A DNA stretch of 64,000 bases, from the NCBI GenBank assembly GCA_946894095.1, contig OX335656.1, positions 2,371,001-2,435,000 on the forward strand, in the 5' to 3' direction. Under the pieces are notes generated by a model that was not told where the DNA came from, searched no databases, and saw only the letters and a program-made list of their open reading frames with translations. Shown one piece after another: positions 62,701-63,319 of this stretch. This DNA is from Incurvaria masculella (taxonomy: Eukaryota > Arthropoda > Insecta > Lepidoptera > Incurvariidae). The first letter of the stretch is position 1, and each line of letters opens with the position of its first letter. The translations under genes and the position numbers were made by a program.

Positions 62701-62885
62701 GGTTGGTTTTGGTGTCCACCGACCTTGGCCCGGTAGGTCTCGCCGGCGGCGAGCGCGGCGGCGGCGGCGGCGGCGGGCGCGAGCGGCCGTGCGCCCTTCC
62801 CCTCCAGCTGCTGCTTCGCCAGCTCTATCTCCTTCTTCTTCAGCTCGAAGACCACTTGGAACAGGTCGCGCATCGCGATCACCAC
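21361..62885 (-). CDS. Dab: Disabled (Dab) endocytic PTB adaptor, 3' 18 exons (5' end beyond right edge)
   Basis: Exons in transcript order: 62885-62724, 56830-56681, 53565-53479, 52036-51848, 49871-49595, 48705-48464, 43743-43486, 42748-42556, 39336-39122, 38055-37062, 35614-35435, 34778-34661, 33893-33696, 32878-32687, 30530-30445, 24594-24501, 22786-22556, 21679-21361. All introns are GT-AG and every phase agrees, giving 1394 residues and TGA 21363-21361. 'VVIAMRDLFQVVFELKKKEIE' marks the last PTB helix of Dab. 'LVDLEQELCSLRRGLTQ' followed by 'DPFGDSFTPP' parallels the segment after the PTB in Dab1/2. Dab proteins bind NPxY tails of receptors at the plasma membrane and recruit clathrin and AP-2 through DPF motifs; at least six DPF motifs are present. 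A SH3-type 'PPPPLPPKK' also occurs. The later exons (30.4-33.9 kb) are Arg/Glu/Asp-rich, which I do not associate with Dab. That these belong to the same gene is inferred from phase and order only. Confidence 0.8.
21925..22050 (-). mobile_element. 5S-rRNA-like SINE, Dab intron
   Basis: Reading leftward, 'GGATGGGTGACCGTTGAGG' (5S C-box-like) is followed by 'CGTGGTTTGGATTCCACG' and 'TAAAACTGTAGGTACCC'. The last part is shared with the tRNA-headed SINE at 48910-48945. Confidence 0.55.
22050..22555. other. Dab intron, nothing recognised
   Basis: Moderately GC-rich intronic sequence with chance ORFs only. Confidence 0.35.
22556..22786 (-). CDS. Dab: Dab exon (Arg-rich, 'GSPFEGD', 'YAALDGARF')
   Basis: 77 codons, phase 2 in and out. 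It encodes an Arg-rich segment, then 'ARGSPFEGDSAG' and 'ERPAYAALDGARFTFDA'. The DNA is extremely GC-rich. Acceptor 'GACGGCAG|GTACGG', donor 'CTTCAG|GTTCATT'. Confidence 0.72.
22808..23095 (+). pseudogene. jockey-clade LINE fragment (end of reverse transcriptase ORF)
   Basis: 'NLEILQRFQNIVLRTITKTP' and 'WFARNYEIHHYLQAPTVK' match the C-terminal region of jockey-type ORF2. Frameshifts follow, and a later frame gives further jockey-like residues ('RRNHIT', 'LKRWQILDLD'). It is 5'-truncated and dead. Confidence 0.65.
23218..23370. repeat. Inverted repeat, about 32-base arms
   Basis: Left arm 23218-23249 ('GATAAACAGTGTTCAGCTTA') and right arm 23339-23370 are near-perfect reverse complements, separated by about 90 bases. 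Probably a MITE in a Dab intron. Confidence 0.6.
23380..24500. other. Dab intron, nothing recognised
   Basis: AT-rich DNA with short ORFs only. No repeat was matched. Confidence 0.35.
24501..24594 (-). CDS. Dab: Dab exon ('RNYGSLGWRQPRRRADSRQ')
   Basis: Phase 1 in, phase 2 out. It encodes 'DRNYGSLGWRQPRRRADSRQ', then an Asp/Arg-rich end. Acceptor 'TTGCGCAG|ATCGC', donor 'GCGCAG|GTACCG'. A large intron to the right holds the first CR1-like LINE. Confidence 0.7.
24645..25090 (-). mobile_element. tRNA-headed SINE, - strand copy with internal triplication
   Basis: A box B-like 'GGGTTCAAATCTCCGCCCC' head near 25080 leads into 'GTGCATTTCGTCACGAATGC' and the family body. The part containing 'CATAAAGGGAAGGTGCTGTC' is triplicated at 24655-24864. 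Confidence 0.55.
24655..24864. repeat. Tandem repeat, 3 x 70 bases
   Basis: Units start 'ACACCGATTTTCCGA' at 24655, 24725 and 24795 and are almost identical (one base differs near the start of unit 2). The unit is part of a SINE body, so this is a local amplification within a retroposon. Confidence 0.85.
25493..28435 (-). CDS. LINE ORF2: endonuclease-reverse transcriptase, intact
   Basis: 980 aa. The N-terminal AP endonuclease domain (about residues 45-265) shows 'VHINAQSI', 'FVSETFLKP', 'IIMGDFNT' and 'SHHDLIYLSY'. The reverse transcriptase shows 'QYRPISILPVLSKILERI', 'QSGFRPGHSTVTAL', 'TLLDFSNAFNTVD', 'AGVPQGGVLSPLLFS' and the catalytic 'YADDLQLY'. The C-terminal part has 'LDYADVCYLD', 'RLQNLCIRFIYGLRKYDH' and 'AARLWNSLP', typical of the CR1/jockey superfamily (possibly the Daphne group). 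It nicks target DNA and copies its own RNA there. It starts at an ATG preceded by an AT-rich spacer. Confidence 0.88.
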   Translation of the reverse strand: MSTISDNSDNYFSITSSDEFFSDNTSDSECVLPIDEQLDFTFSKYPKNFNFVHINAQSIPSHYPDLLRTFPSKHIHALFVSETFLKPTLPSTSFSLPGFHLVRNDRTGKGCGGVAIYLRSNIPFTIVAQSPTQYSESPEYLFLEIIVNHTKILIGVYYSPNLNINYFSSFESFLEERCPQYNHTIIMGDFNTCLIKDDHRARKLKSLVSSVNMNILPLDATHHFPNCEPSLLDLIITSSPNHVSEHGQLPAPGFSHHDLIYLSYKVRPPKNRRKVLLQRNFKDINLERLREDARGLDWSVILNSSSTDEMVEDFTSKLTALFDVHAPLRPTRVKHFPAPWLTDNIRIMMVKRDKAKIKLRHTSTDENRTKYKLLRNRCNRMCRDAQRHHIHNTLENCSPVNAWKFLKTLGVGKKSSCSKNNIDINSLNRHFSSPPVTIDQVVKSQTLFQLSALPTPEHNSLTFRPVTDREVKMILNSISTKAVGADCISLDMLLPLLDELLPIITYILNHSLSSGSFPSTWKRAYVIPLPKISNPSSFSQYRPISILPVLSKILERIVHQQLADFLTDNHILNLMQSGFRPGHSTVTALVKVTEDVRTNMENKNVTVLTLLDFSNAFNTVDFDIMLGILRTLNLSPVVLDWFDSYLRGRHQCIRIDNEYSDWADLTAGVPQGGVLSPLLFSIFINLITNLLTSLYHLYADDLQLYLHCSLDNLADTVSEMNVNLEHILTWTKSFGLLVNPTKSQAIIIGSPRLLSKVDYSTLPAVIYNGVVIPYSKTVKNLGIFIDETLSWVPQVNEVSRKIFAAAHSLKRLQNFLPVRTKITLVQTLLFPILDYADVCYLDLTEVLLDKLDRLQNLCIRFIYGLRKYDHVSQYRRELKWLPIRFRRNCHLLILLYGILNNPNSPEYLRSRFMNLSSHGLPLRSSNDSILAIPRHTTCFFSNSFTVHAARLWNSLPITVRSCQTISSFKLKVKEFYLNEM
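28445..29210. other. Spacer between LINE ORF1 and ORF2
   Basis: AT-rich non-coding DNA of about 780 bases inside the element. An equivalent spacer of about 830 bases exists in the second LINE (58450-59278). Confidence 0.5.
29213..29974 (-). CDS. LINE ORF1: coiled-coil RNA-binding protein, intact
   Basis: 253 aa. An N-terminal heptad-like helix ('VATEVAELQTMMEERMSSFE') suggests a trimerising coiled coil. A central domain has 'KVLLIHGVAEDK' and 'CHRLGV', and 'PRAILVRFTQLSSRTAVWKA', resembling the RRM-like domain of L1-type ORF1 proteins. The tail is basic. The corresponding domain in the second LINE (57906-58450) aligns clearly ('KVLLLHGMAE', 'PILVKFRKVDDRASVW'). It is presumed to coat the element RNA. 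Confidence 0.8.
   Translation of the reverse strand: MRVAMSRVIDVATEVAELQTMMEERMSSFEAQLKSATSSKPADLPTLAADFNLFRQFAWKALSVVRSQVAGLAEVVDAQEMRSRAKVLLIHGVAEDKTDDLTQKVVVLARSKMGLADFSSDCIKLCHRLGVNSRAPTRPRAILVRFTQLSSRTAVWKAKTSLKGSGITVSEFLTRTRHNVFLAARKHFGMAHSWTQEGRIVIQLKDGTRIKIVTAAALKVLTDKHPAVSGGADGVADRQKPRSSDRINKGKAK
30080..30440. other. Dab intron, nothing recognised
   Basis: No gene is seen. Part may be the 5' UTR of the LINE to the left. Confidence 0.35.
30445..30530 (-). CDS. Dab: Dab exon ('YSDGDGDGSNVSTPGHERWP')
   Basis: 86 nt, phase 2 in and phase 1 out. It encodes an Asp/Gly-rich stretch then 'STPGHERWPDHRAWRRD'. Acceptor 'GGTGCAG|CTATAGC', donor 'GCGACG|GTGAGGC'. Confidence 0.65.
30540..31425. 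other. Dab intron, nothing recognised
   Basis: AT-rich DNA; no repeat was matched inside the window. Confidence 0.35.
31426..32625 (+). mobile_element. TTAA MITE, family D, split by a nested element
   Basis: Ends are TTAA 31426-31429 ('GGTGGGCCATCCCGCTCAAC') and TTAA 32622-32625. The family sequence is interrupted at 'GATTAGTCATCAGA' by 641 foreign bases. Its right end lies 61 bases from a Dab exon donor. Confidence 0.75.
31695..32335. mobile_element. Nested palindromic element of 'ACGTATAAT' modules
   Basis: A 9-base direct repeat 'CATCAGAAA' at 31686-31694 and 32336-32344 brackets it. The left part is rich in 'AACGTATAATATTCACAACG' motifs and the right part carries the inverse ('ATTATACGTTGTGCATGG'). 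The central part is unrelated. It looks like a foldback element with 8-9 base target duplication. It has no ORF. Confidence 0.7.
32687..32878 (-). CDS. Dab: Dab exon (Arg/Glu repeats)
   Basis: 192 nt, phase 2 in and out. It encodes 'RDKRSRERERE' and related Arg/Glu/Gly repeats, then 'DRHRRPHHSWDDD'. Donor 'GACGA|GTGAGT' is strong. The acceptor 'TTCGAAG' has a weak pyrimidine tract. It is assigned to Dab by phase and order. Confidence 0.65.
32900..33690. other. Dab intron, nothing recognised
   Basis: AT-rich DNA with a 102-aa chance ORF on the + strand of no recognisable family. Confidence 0.35.
33696..33893 (-). CDS. Dab: Dab exon (Arg/Glu/Asp repeats)
   Basis: 198 nt, phase 2 in and out, so it could be skipped without a frameshift. 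It encodes 'QNSSGSREYVDSGSGREKDK', then Arg-Glu and Arg-Asp repeats resembling spliceosome-associated proteins. Acceptor 'CTCCACAG|ACAAAAC', donor 'AGGAG|GTACGTT'. Confidence 0.65.
33900..34340. other. Dab intron, nothing recognised
   Basis: No repeat or gene was matched. Confidence 0.3.
34342..34378. repeat. (TCAG)n microsatellite, tail of a LINE fragment
   Basis: About nine TCAG units directly precede an inverted RTE-type LINE 3' end. The same junction with two units is at 49122-49131. On the LINE strand it is a (CTGA)n 3' tail. Confidence 0.8.
34379..34545 (-). pseudogene. RTE-type LINE 3' fragment
   Basis: It matches the first 165 bases of the fragment at 49133-49490. Reading leftward it encodes pieces of 'GKRSVGRPPARW' and 'GREDWRK', the tail of RTE/BovB-like ORF2. 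It is 5'-truncated. Confidence 0.65.
34661..34778 (-). CDS. Dab: Dab exon (Pro-rich)
   Basis: 118 nt, phase 1 in and phase 2 out. It encodes 'QTSSSSRDVSPWEEEPPARA', a Pro/Ala run and 'HPHTQSRHS'. Acceptor 'GTGTCAG|GACAAAC', donor 'CTCCAG|GTACTTG'. Confidence 0.7.
34800..35430. other. Dab intron, nothing recognised
   Basis: Ordinary intronic DNA. The 120-aa + strand ORF partly overlaps the next exon and is a shadow. Confidence 0.35.
35435..35614 (-). CDS. Dab: Dab exon (Ser/Glu/Pro-rich)
   Basis: 180 nt, phase 1 in and out. It encodes 'EKAAARGAWSVLARSPRSEE' and 'ASPWSSDSKESEARGRW', then a Pro/Arg/Ala stretch. Acceptor 'GTCCGCAG|AGAAGG', donor 'CACCA|GTGAGC'. Confidence 0.72.
35667..36010 (-). 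pseudogene. LINE 3' fragment with (AAAT)n tail
   Basis: Reading leftward it encodes 'RKHFITSRVVDDWNQLPEDI', the characteristic C-terminal end of CR1-type ORF2, then a 3' UTR and an (AAAT)n tail at 35667-35700. It is 5'-truncated. Confidence 0.6.
36085..36360 (-). mobile_element. tRNA-headed SINE, - strand fragment
   Basis: 'TTATGTTACCACACCCACCG' and 'TGATATTAGCCCAACACACC' begin the reversed body, and 'ACATGGATTCCAGACCATAG' and 'AAATGAACTTGTCCAACTAA' lie in the upstream part, as in the copy at 15539-15845. Confidence 0.55.
36548..37024. mobile_element. TTAA MITE, family A, copy 1
   Basis: TTAA at both ends, with 'GGCGCTAGGACTAACC' at the left and 'GGCTAGTACCAGGGCC' at the right as imperfect inverted ends. 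About 477 bases. A close copy is at 54192-54664. Its right end lies 37 bases from the donor of a large Dab exon. Confidence 0.75.
37062..38055 (-). CDS. Dab: Dab large exon (two 'DRYA.xRE' motifs, acidic)
   Basis: 994 nt, phase 0 in and phase 1 out, 331 codons without a stop. It encodes an acidic, mostly disordered segment with 'NFDDFD', 'FDRYAVFREIQEEE', 'DPGLDDDELATTDEL', 'NDRYAALREICIVE' and 'GFDNSDFFDC'. Acidic Asp-Phe-Phe clusters suit clathrin/AP-2 appendage binding. Acceptor 'TTTCAG|GCAGTC', donor 'AAAG|GTAGAT'. It is far less GC-biased than its neighbours. Confidence 0.78.
38060..38450. other. Dab intron, nothing recognised
   Basis: Short AT-rich stretch before an interspersed repeat. 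Confidence 0.3.
38456..38880 (+). repeat. Interspersed repeat 'AACCGACTT', copy 2
   Basis: Nearly identical to 9047-9460 over its whole length and followed directly by a hairpin whose arms share the last 60 bases. Confidence 0.65.
38821..39066. repeat. ~100-bp-arm hairpin with TTAGG tract in the loop
   Basis: Left arm about 38821-38920 and right arm about 38967-39066 are almost perfect reverse complements ('CCCGACTTCAAAGAA' ... 'GTCGGTGTCAGCC' and 'GGCTGACGCCGAC' ... 'TTTGAAGTCGGG'). The 46-base loop begins 'AAGGTTAGGTTAGGTTAGGT'. Confidence 0.8.
39085..39106 (+). repeat. 3' end scrap of the Lep1-like repeat
   Basis: 'CACCCTTAGGGTACGGAACC' then CTAAAA matches the right terminus of that family. 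It lies 15 bases from the donor of the next Dab exon. Confidence 0.6.
39122..39336 (-). CDS. Dab: Dab exon ('MTLSQLLTCGLDELAARL')
   Basis: 215 nt, phase 1 in and phase 0 out. After a Gly/Ala-rich part it encodes a predicted helical segment 'MTLSQLLTCGLDELAARLAV' and 'MTLQQLTAYLKDYL'. I do not recognise a named domain. Acceptor 'TTTCAG|GTGGTGC', donor 'GCCGAG|GTTACTT'. Confidence 0.72.
39606..39678 (+). tRNA. tRNA-Thr (anticodon UGU)
   Basis: A full cloverleaf: acceptor stem GCCTCCA/TGGAGGC, D arm 'GCTCAGGGGTTAGAGC', anticodon stem-loop 'CTGGTCTTGTAAACCAG' with TGT at positions 34-36, T arm 'GAGAGTTCAAATCTCTC', and discriminator A. There is no intron. All stems pair perfectly, so it appears functional. 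It lies antisense in a Dab intron. A T-run at 39685-39692 would end Pol III transcription. It is not the head of a SINE, because the terminator follows at once. Confidence 0.93.
39685..39692 (+). terminator. Pol III terminator of tRNA-Thr
   Basis: Eight T residues, six bases after the discriminator base. Confidence 0.8.
40317..41611 (+). mobile_element. mariner transposon, copy 2
   Basis: Same inverted repeats and nearly the same sequence as 16367-17653, flanked by TA-containing sequence. It differs by a handful of bases, one of which breaks the transposase. Confidence 0.88.
40506..41530 (+). pseudogene. mariner transposase, one-base frameshift
   Basis: Frame 1 runs 40506-40817 and stops; the remainder is open at 40805-41530. 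Compared with copy 1, one T is missing in the run at about 40801-40806 ('CAGTTTGG' against 'CAGTTTTGG'). Other changes include His to Asp in the second catalytic motif ('NARPD' for 'NARPH') and Glu to Lys before 'LITGDEKW'. It is non-functional as it stands. Confidence 0.9.
41720..42550. other. Dab intron, nothing firmly recognised
   Basis: AT-rich. A short inverted pair ('TTCTCAAAACTGCAAG' near 42382, 'GCTGTTTTGAGAA' near 42490) hints at a small decayed MITE. Confidence 0.35.
42556..42748 (-). CDS. Dab: Dab exon ('PRLSSVTTNSSEDEYLSPVP')
   Basis: 193 nt, phase 0 in and phase 1 out. It encodes 'PDRSMKPRLSSVTTNSSEDE', then 'YLSPVPPPLPGG' and Pro/Ala-rich repeats. 'PVPPPLPG' is a potential SH3 or WW ligand. 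Acceptor 'CGTGCAG|CCCGATC', donor 'CACCCAG|GTCATAA'. Confidence 0.75.
42760..43480. other. Dab intron, nothing recognised
   Basis: AT-rich DNA, with no repeat matched. Confidence 0.35.
43486..43743 (-). CDS. Dab: Dab exon (SH3-ligand Pro motif)
   Basis: 258 nt, phase 0 in and out. It encodes 'LNAEVRKQSAVRQRPG', then 'SPPPPLPPKKLEAA', a Gly/Ala/Pro region, 'HSDAEVADSGAESG' and 'RRREPY'. The 'PPPPLPPKK' motif is a good class II SH3 ligand, and Dab in flies acts with Abl. Acceptor 'GTGTGCAG|CTGAAC', donor 'CCCTAC|GTGAGT'. Confidence 0.76.
43760..45180. other. Dab intron, few features
   Basis: AT-rich. At 44530-44595 two 'GCGCGCG...TCTATCTATA' units form a short direct repeat. At 44833-44860 'GTCCGTCCGTCTGTC' is a scrap of the Lep1-like repeat. 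At 45010-45160 'GACATGCACGG' recurs several times in both directions. Confidence 0.4.
45181..45485 (+). mobile_element. Lepidopteran 'CCGGCC...GGAACCCTAA' repeat, complete copy 3
   Basis: From 'AAAACCGGCCAAGTGCGAGC' to 'GGGTACGGAACCCTAA', with 'GGGTTCCGTACCATCG', 'CACTCTGTGAAAATTTCAGC' and a (GACG)n tract. It is the best-preserved copy here. Confidence 0.75.
45490..46360. other. Dab intron, nothing recognised
   Basis: Includes a small (GCGGCCGA)n tract at 45709-45732. No gene is seen. Confidence 0.35.
46363..46876 (+). mobile_element. TTAA MITE, family D
   Basis: TTAA 46363-46366 with 'GGTAGGCCTTCCCGCTCAAC', and TTAA 46873-46876 after 'GGTTGGGCTACC'. Internally it matches 55338-55931, with deletions. 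Confidence 0.72.
46880..47378. other. Dab intron, nothing recognised
   Basis: Spacer between two TTAA MITEs. I see no gene. Confidence 0.3.
47379..47483 (+). mobile_element. TTAA MITE, family D, left-end fragment
   Basis: TTAA 47379-47382 followed by 'GGTGGCCCAACCCGCTCAAA' and about 100 bases of the family, then an abrupt change. Confidence 0.65.
47740..48316 (+). mobile_element. TTAA MITE, family D, complete
   Basis: TTAA 47740-47743 with 'GGTGGGCCTTCCCGCTCAAC', ending 'GGAAGGGCCACCTTAA' at 48316. The fourth copy on the + strand in this window. Confidence 0.72.
48464..48705 (-). CDS. Dab: Dab exon with four DPF motifs
   Basis: 242 nt, phase 1 in and phase 0 out. It encodes 'SIVNPPAFALDPFAGTDPFD' continuing 'GDPFAERYRDDPFGE', then 'RRVFNGPLQVSLPPEPAPK'. 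The clustered DPF motifs are binding sites for the AP-2 alpha appendage, as in vertebrate Dab2. Acceptor 'TTATTCAG|GCGGGTC', donor 'CGACAG|GTCTCAC'. Confidence 0.85.
48773..49117 (+). mobile_element. tRNA-headed SINE, longest + strand copy
   Basis: The head 'TAGCGGAATGGCGCTAGG' is tRNA-like but decayed. It is followed by 'GGTGCATTTCGTCACAAATG', 'CATGGTTCGGAATCCATG', 'TAAAACTGTAGGTCCCC', 'AATTGTCCGTG', 'CATGGCACATAATTCCTTCG' and 'GGGCGAATATCATGACA'. Confidence 0.55.
49122..49490 (-). pseudogene. RTE-type LINE 3' fragment (end of reverse transcriptase ORF)
   Basis: Reading leftward: 'VAQRAMLGISLRYMVRNESI', 'KVVDIGHQVAKLRWQWAGHV', 'SRRDDDR', a stop in place of Trp, then 'SNHILHWRPWTGKRSVGRPP' and 'EGREDWRKIGEAYVQQWTQT'. 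This is the conserved end of RTE/BovB-like ORF2. The 3' tail is (CTGA)n. Confidence 0.8.
49595..49871 (-). CDS. Dab: Dab exon ('DPLGTGRSKPYVDKKHFFQE')
   Basis: 277 nt, phase 0 in and phase 1 out. It encodes 'SSVAFDVFMELDPLGTGRSK', 'PYVDKKHFFQELKNPPKKVL' and 'SNVSLLAEMLPCASAVGDAP'. The central basic-aromatic segment looks strongly conserved and is not low-complexity, which makes it one of the best anchors of the gene. Acceptor 'GCCCGCAG|GTGGCTG', donor 'CATTCAG|GTTTGGG'. Confidence 0.82.
49900..50127 (+). pseudogene. LINE 3' fragment with (AAAT)n tail
   Basis: 'SNRMVDSWNKLPQEVISATT' and 'VNGFKNQLE' match the C-terminal end of CR1-type ORF2, then 'ACGCATCAGCTTTAAGCTGC' and (AAAT)n. It begins about 30 bases from the acceptor of the Dab exon at 49871. 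Confidence 0.68.
50160..50240 (+). mobile_element. 5S-rRNA-like SINE
   Basis: 'GTTATGGATGGGTGACCGTT' then 'GAGGCTGGCCATGGTTTGG' and 'ATTCCACG'. The upstream 5S-like part is degraded. Copies are at 5340 and 21925. Confidence 0.5.
50245..50730. other. Dab intron, nothing recognised
   Basis: AT-rich; no gene seen. Confidence 0.3.
50735..51075 (-). pseudogene. LINE 3' fragment, same family as 49900-50127
   Basis: Reading leftward, 'KHFLVNRVVDSW' and 'LPEEVISAETVNGFRNRLDK'-like residues are followed by a 3' UTR ending 'ACGCATCAGCTTCAAGCTGC'. It is 5'-truncated. Exact residues depend on small frame corrections. Confidence 0.6.
51080..51840. other. Dab intron, nothing recognised
   Basis: AT-rich DNA without matched repeats. 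Confidence 0.3.
51848..52036 (-). CDS. Dab: Dab exon (Pro/Ala/Ser-rich)
   Basis: 189 nt, phase 0 in and out. It encodes 'KGLLPPPPGAASRTRAAAAA', then 'SPAALSFELSAATATASA' and 'SSAPASFTEKGAADP'. Acceptor 'ATTTGCAG|AAGGGTC', donor 'GACCCC|GTGAGCC'. Low-complexity, but the frame and splice sites are consistent. Confidence 0.75.
52095..52680 (-). pseudogene. LINE 3' fragment (C-terminal end of ORF2)
   Basis: The - strand frame at 52613-52353 contains 'LLSNINFRCPTRLTRSDDTF' and 'NIDIFNVNLGKFKKYLQ', typical of the last part of CR1/jockey-type ORF2. An A-rich 3' tail is at 52095-52130. It is 5'-truncated. Confidence 0.65.
52706..53095. mobile_element. MITE family 'GCGATTCAAATAAG', single-ended copy
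   Basis: Begins 'GTACAGTGCGATTCAAATAA' 'GAATAGGATGGG' and shares 'ACAAACATTTTGACAAAATA' and 'CGCGATAATAAACAAAATTA' with the complement of 40200-40320. The right end is not clearly found. Confidence 0.55.
53100..53475. other. Dab intron, nothing recognised
   Basis: AT-rich DNA. Confidence 0.3.
53479..53565 (-). CDS. Dab: Dab exon ('QPDPFGDSFTPPTS')
   Basis: 87 nt, 29 codons, phase 0 in and out. It encodes 'VEGLTPSTTQPDPFGDSFTP' then 'PTSAHPDNK'. It matches in position and character the Dab1/2 segment after the PTB that reads as Phe-Gly-Asp and Thr-Pro-Pro. It could be skipped in frame. Acceptor 'GTTTGCAG|GTGGAAG', donor 'AACAAG|GTAACTT'. Confidence 0.82.
53570..54130. other. Dab intron, nothing recognised
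   Basis: AT-rich DNA before the TTAA MITE cluster. Confidence 0.3.
54192..54664. mobile_element. TTAA MITE, family A, copy 2 (nested)
   Basis: Closely matches 36548-37024: 'GGCGCTAGGACTAGCC' at the left, 'GGCTAGTACCAGGCCC' at the right, TTAA on both sides. It is inserted at a TTAA in family C. Confidence 0.8.
54661..55036. mobile_element. TTAA foldback MITE, family B (nested)
   Basis: TTAA 54661-54664 is shared with family A. The ends 'GGTCGGCCCGTAAGC' and 'GCTTACGGGCCGTTC' are inverted, as are inner 'ACGTAGTTTACTAATCATTT' and 'AAATGATTAGTAAACTACGT'. The right boundary is TTAA 55033-55036. Confidence 0.8.
55338..55931 (+). mobile_element. TTAA MITE, family D, complete reference copy
   Basis: Perfect inverted ends 'TTAAGGTGGCCCAACC' and 'GGTTGGGCCACCTTAA'. 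It abuts family C and shares its TTAA. A (GAAA)n-tailed LINE 3' scrap is inserted at about 55677-55728. Confidence 0.85.
55677..55728 (-). mobile_element. LINE 3' scrap with (GAAA)n tail inside a MITE
   Basis: A (GAAA)n run is followed by 'TTTGTTTATTCAAAATTATT'. It interrupts the family D sequence between 'GGTTTACTTTTAG' and 'CTAGGTATAAGTCG', so it is a later, very short LINE insertion. Confidence 0.6.
56096..56675. repeat. Minisatellite, about 8 units of ~75 bases
   Basis: The unit contains 'GGGGCTAGATGTCATTAGCG', 'GTAGGTCGCAACTGGTGACG' and 'GCCTAGAGGAGCCTCCTAGC'. Eight copies with small differences run up to within six bases of a Dab exon donor at 56680. On the Dab strand it forms the first ~600 bases of the intron. 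Confidence 0.88.
56681..56830 (-). CDS. Dab: Dab exon ('LVDLEQELCSLRRGLTQ')
   Basis: 150 nt, 50 codons, phase 0 in and out. After a Gly/Ala-rich start it encodes 'VAELVDLEQELCSLRRGLTQ', a predicted helix at the place where Dab1/2 have a helix between the PTB domain and the first acidic Phe-Gly-Asp motif. Acceptor 'GACACAG|GTGGAGC', donor 'ACGCAG|GTACGAG'. Confidence 0.82.
56870..57780. other. Dab intron, nothing firmly recognised
   Basis: The segment 57307-57538 has overlapping open frames on the - strand without a recognisable domain. The rest may include the 5' UTR of the LINE that follows. Confidence 0.35.
57906..58450 (+). pseudogene. LINE ORF1, frameshifted
   Basis: The first frame (57906-58289) has 'RRKVLLLHGMAENAAEDLG', 'ACRRLGKLH', 'RPILVKFRKVDDRASVWNAK' and 'GMSVSEFLTAGRRKLF'. 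The second frame (to 58450) continues 'DARKSFGMAKVWTRDGCVHA' and a polyalanine stretch. The switch lies near 58195-58215. Residues align with the intact ORF1 at 29213-29974. No N-terminal coiled coil is visible in this copy. Confidence 0.75.
59278..62247 (+). CDS. LINE ORF2: endonuclease-reverse transcriptase, intact
   Basis: The frame is open from 59176, but the start chosen is the ATG at 59278 ('MSTSSENDSFFS'), which aligns with the start of the other LINE's ORF2; that gives 989 aa. Endonuclease motifs: 'AHVNAQSLPAHY', 'LISESWLKP', 'IIMGDFNTCL', 'SHHDLIYASY'. Reverse transcriptase motifs: 'DYRPISILPVMSKVLELIV', 'QSGFRPGHSTVTALLK', 'LVLLDFSNAFNTVDHD', 'AGVPQGSILSPTLFS', 'YADDLQLYVG'. C-terminal 'LDYADTCYLD' and 'AARLWNELPDEVR'. 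It belongs to the CR1/jockey superfamily. Confidence 0.88.
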   Translation: MSTSSENDSFFSAEKVSEISSLDSSFQSLSSNGSTSTTPSVNTFLKDTFTQFPKNFNIAHVNAQSLPAHYADFLEYFRDVQLHACLISESWLKPSLPSTAYPLEGFRLIRNDRTDRVGGGVAIYLRSDLVYTVVKQSTSTYPPTAEYLCVEVIVGCKKLLLVCVYAPPKINYFHEFEALLEDFRSSYDHIIIMGDFNTCLLKNDDRSKRLLDIVGSMNINILPLDPTHHLETSHSLIDCIMVSSIVFVNSHGQCTASGLSHHDLIYASYNIRPNKCKPKLLLRRNFFSINHDSLVHDARTVDWIPVEGTSVDSMVDSFNKKITVLYDKHAPMKPTKIKRTPAPWITDEIREFMGKRDRAKSRHKKNKSVENWNHYRHLRNHCTQMCRKAKRSYIHNSIATSNPNDVWRFLRTLGIGKSASTEPLLVDLENLNSFFSTPTTTVDPSTKKFTCDTLPLLVPNSDNPFVFSLTSDVDIRKAILSIKSHAIGHDGMCLKFLLPILDLVVPTITIIINTSLSTQQVPESWKKAIIIPLPKVSHPTVDRDYRPISILPVMSKVLELIVLKQISTFLTKNALLNPFQSGFRPGHSTVTALLKVTDDLRLNIENRKLTVLVLLDFSNAFNTVDHDILLALLKAYNFSESAVTWFNTFLRGRQQCVRVDDNMSEYCKLTAGVPQGSILSPTLFSLFINAIALQLKTCYHLYADDLQLYVGTPADGLASAISKLNNDLTKINIISKQFGLAVNPKKSQAMIIGSSHFLTRISVDSDIPQIVYDDSSIPFVNIAKNLGILLDDRLSWKPQVRDISRKLFIRLHSLKRLQYFLPLQTKIILAQSLLLPLLDYADTCYLDVSQDMLDKLERLQNVCIRFIYGLRKFDHISEYRARLNWLPIRYRRDCHILFMLYRILHDPHAPSYLREKFSFLSEHGLSLRSLECKTLAIPEHRSSSYSNSFTVQAARLWNELPDEVRVSESLNSFKYRVKNIFKQKKMYVT
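62724..62885 (-). CDS. Dab: Dab exon, end of PTB domain (first exon in window)
   Basis: 162 nt, phase 0 in and out. It encodes 'VVIAMRDLFQVVFELKKKEI' 'ELAKQQLEGK', then an Ala-rich linker. The Phe in the last PTB helix that packs against the NPxY peptide groove lies in 'DLFQVVFEL'. I took the acceptor 'CACGGCAG|GTGGTG'. An in-frame extension to the right exists but reads unlike a PTB domain. Donor 'GCCAAG|GTCGGTG'. The rest of the PTB must lie beyond the window. Confidence 0.8.
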
Positions 62886-62899
62886 CTGCCGTGCATTCG

Positions 62900-63100
62900 C
62901 GATGGCGTTTTTAATGGATAGCCAGTTATTTTCACGAGTTTGTCGGAACTTTATTTGTAAAAAGTCAGATTAATGGCACGGGAATGCTATACCCTATCGG
63001 GGTCGCAGCCGCGTAAAGGTTAATGTAGAGACAGCAAGATCAGAATTTATCCTTTTCATAAGGATTTTTCATATGGTAAATAAATTACAGAATTCTTTCT
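62900..63100. other. Dab intron, nothing recognised
   Basis: AT-rich spacer. Confidence 0.3.
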
Positions 63101-63102
63101 AT

Positions 63103-63318
63103 GGTTCCGTACCCGAAGGGTGCCAAATGGAAACCTATTACTAAGCCTCCGCTGGCTGTCCGTCTGTCACAGGGCTCTATGTCATATCATAGGTAGACAG
63201 CTGAAATTTTCACAGAGTGTGTATTTCTGTTGCCGCCATTTTTAGAAAAGTGATTTCTTTGGGTTAAATCGTACGGAACCCTTCGTGTGCGAGTCCAACT
63301 CCCACTTGGCCGGTTTTT
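63103..63318 (-). mobile_element. Lepidopteran 'CCGGCC...GGAACCCTAA' repeat, - strand copy 4
   Basis: Reversed copy: 'GGTTCCGTACCCGAAGGGTG' at the left, 'GCCTCCGCTGGCTGTCCGTC', 'GAAATTTTCACAGAGTGTG' and 'CACTTGGCCGGTTTTT' at the right. Confidence 0.7.
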
Positions 63319-63319
63319 A

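Noticed and set aside
62886..62970. Rightward extension of the first Dab exon ('IKNAIANARQ' in frame)
   Set aside because: It lacks PTB-like residues, no acceptor AG occurs close by, and the phase 0 junction before 'VVIAMRDLF' fits; kept as a small doubt.
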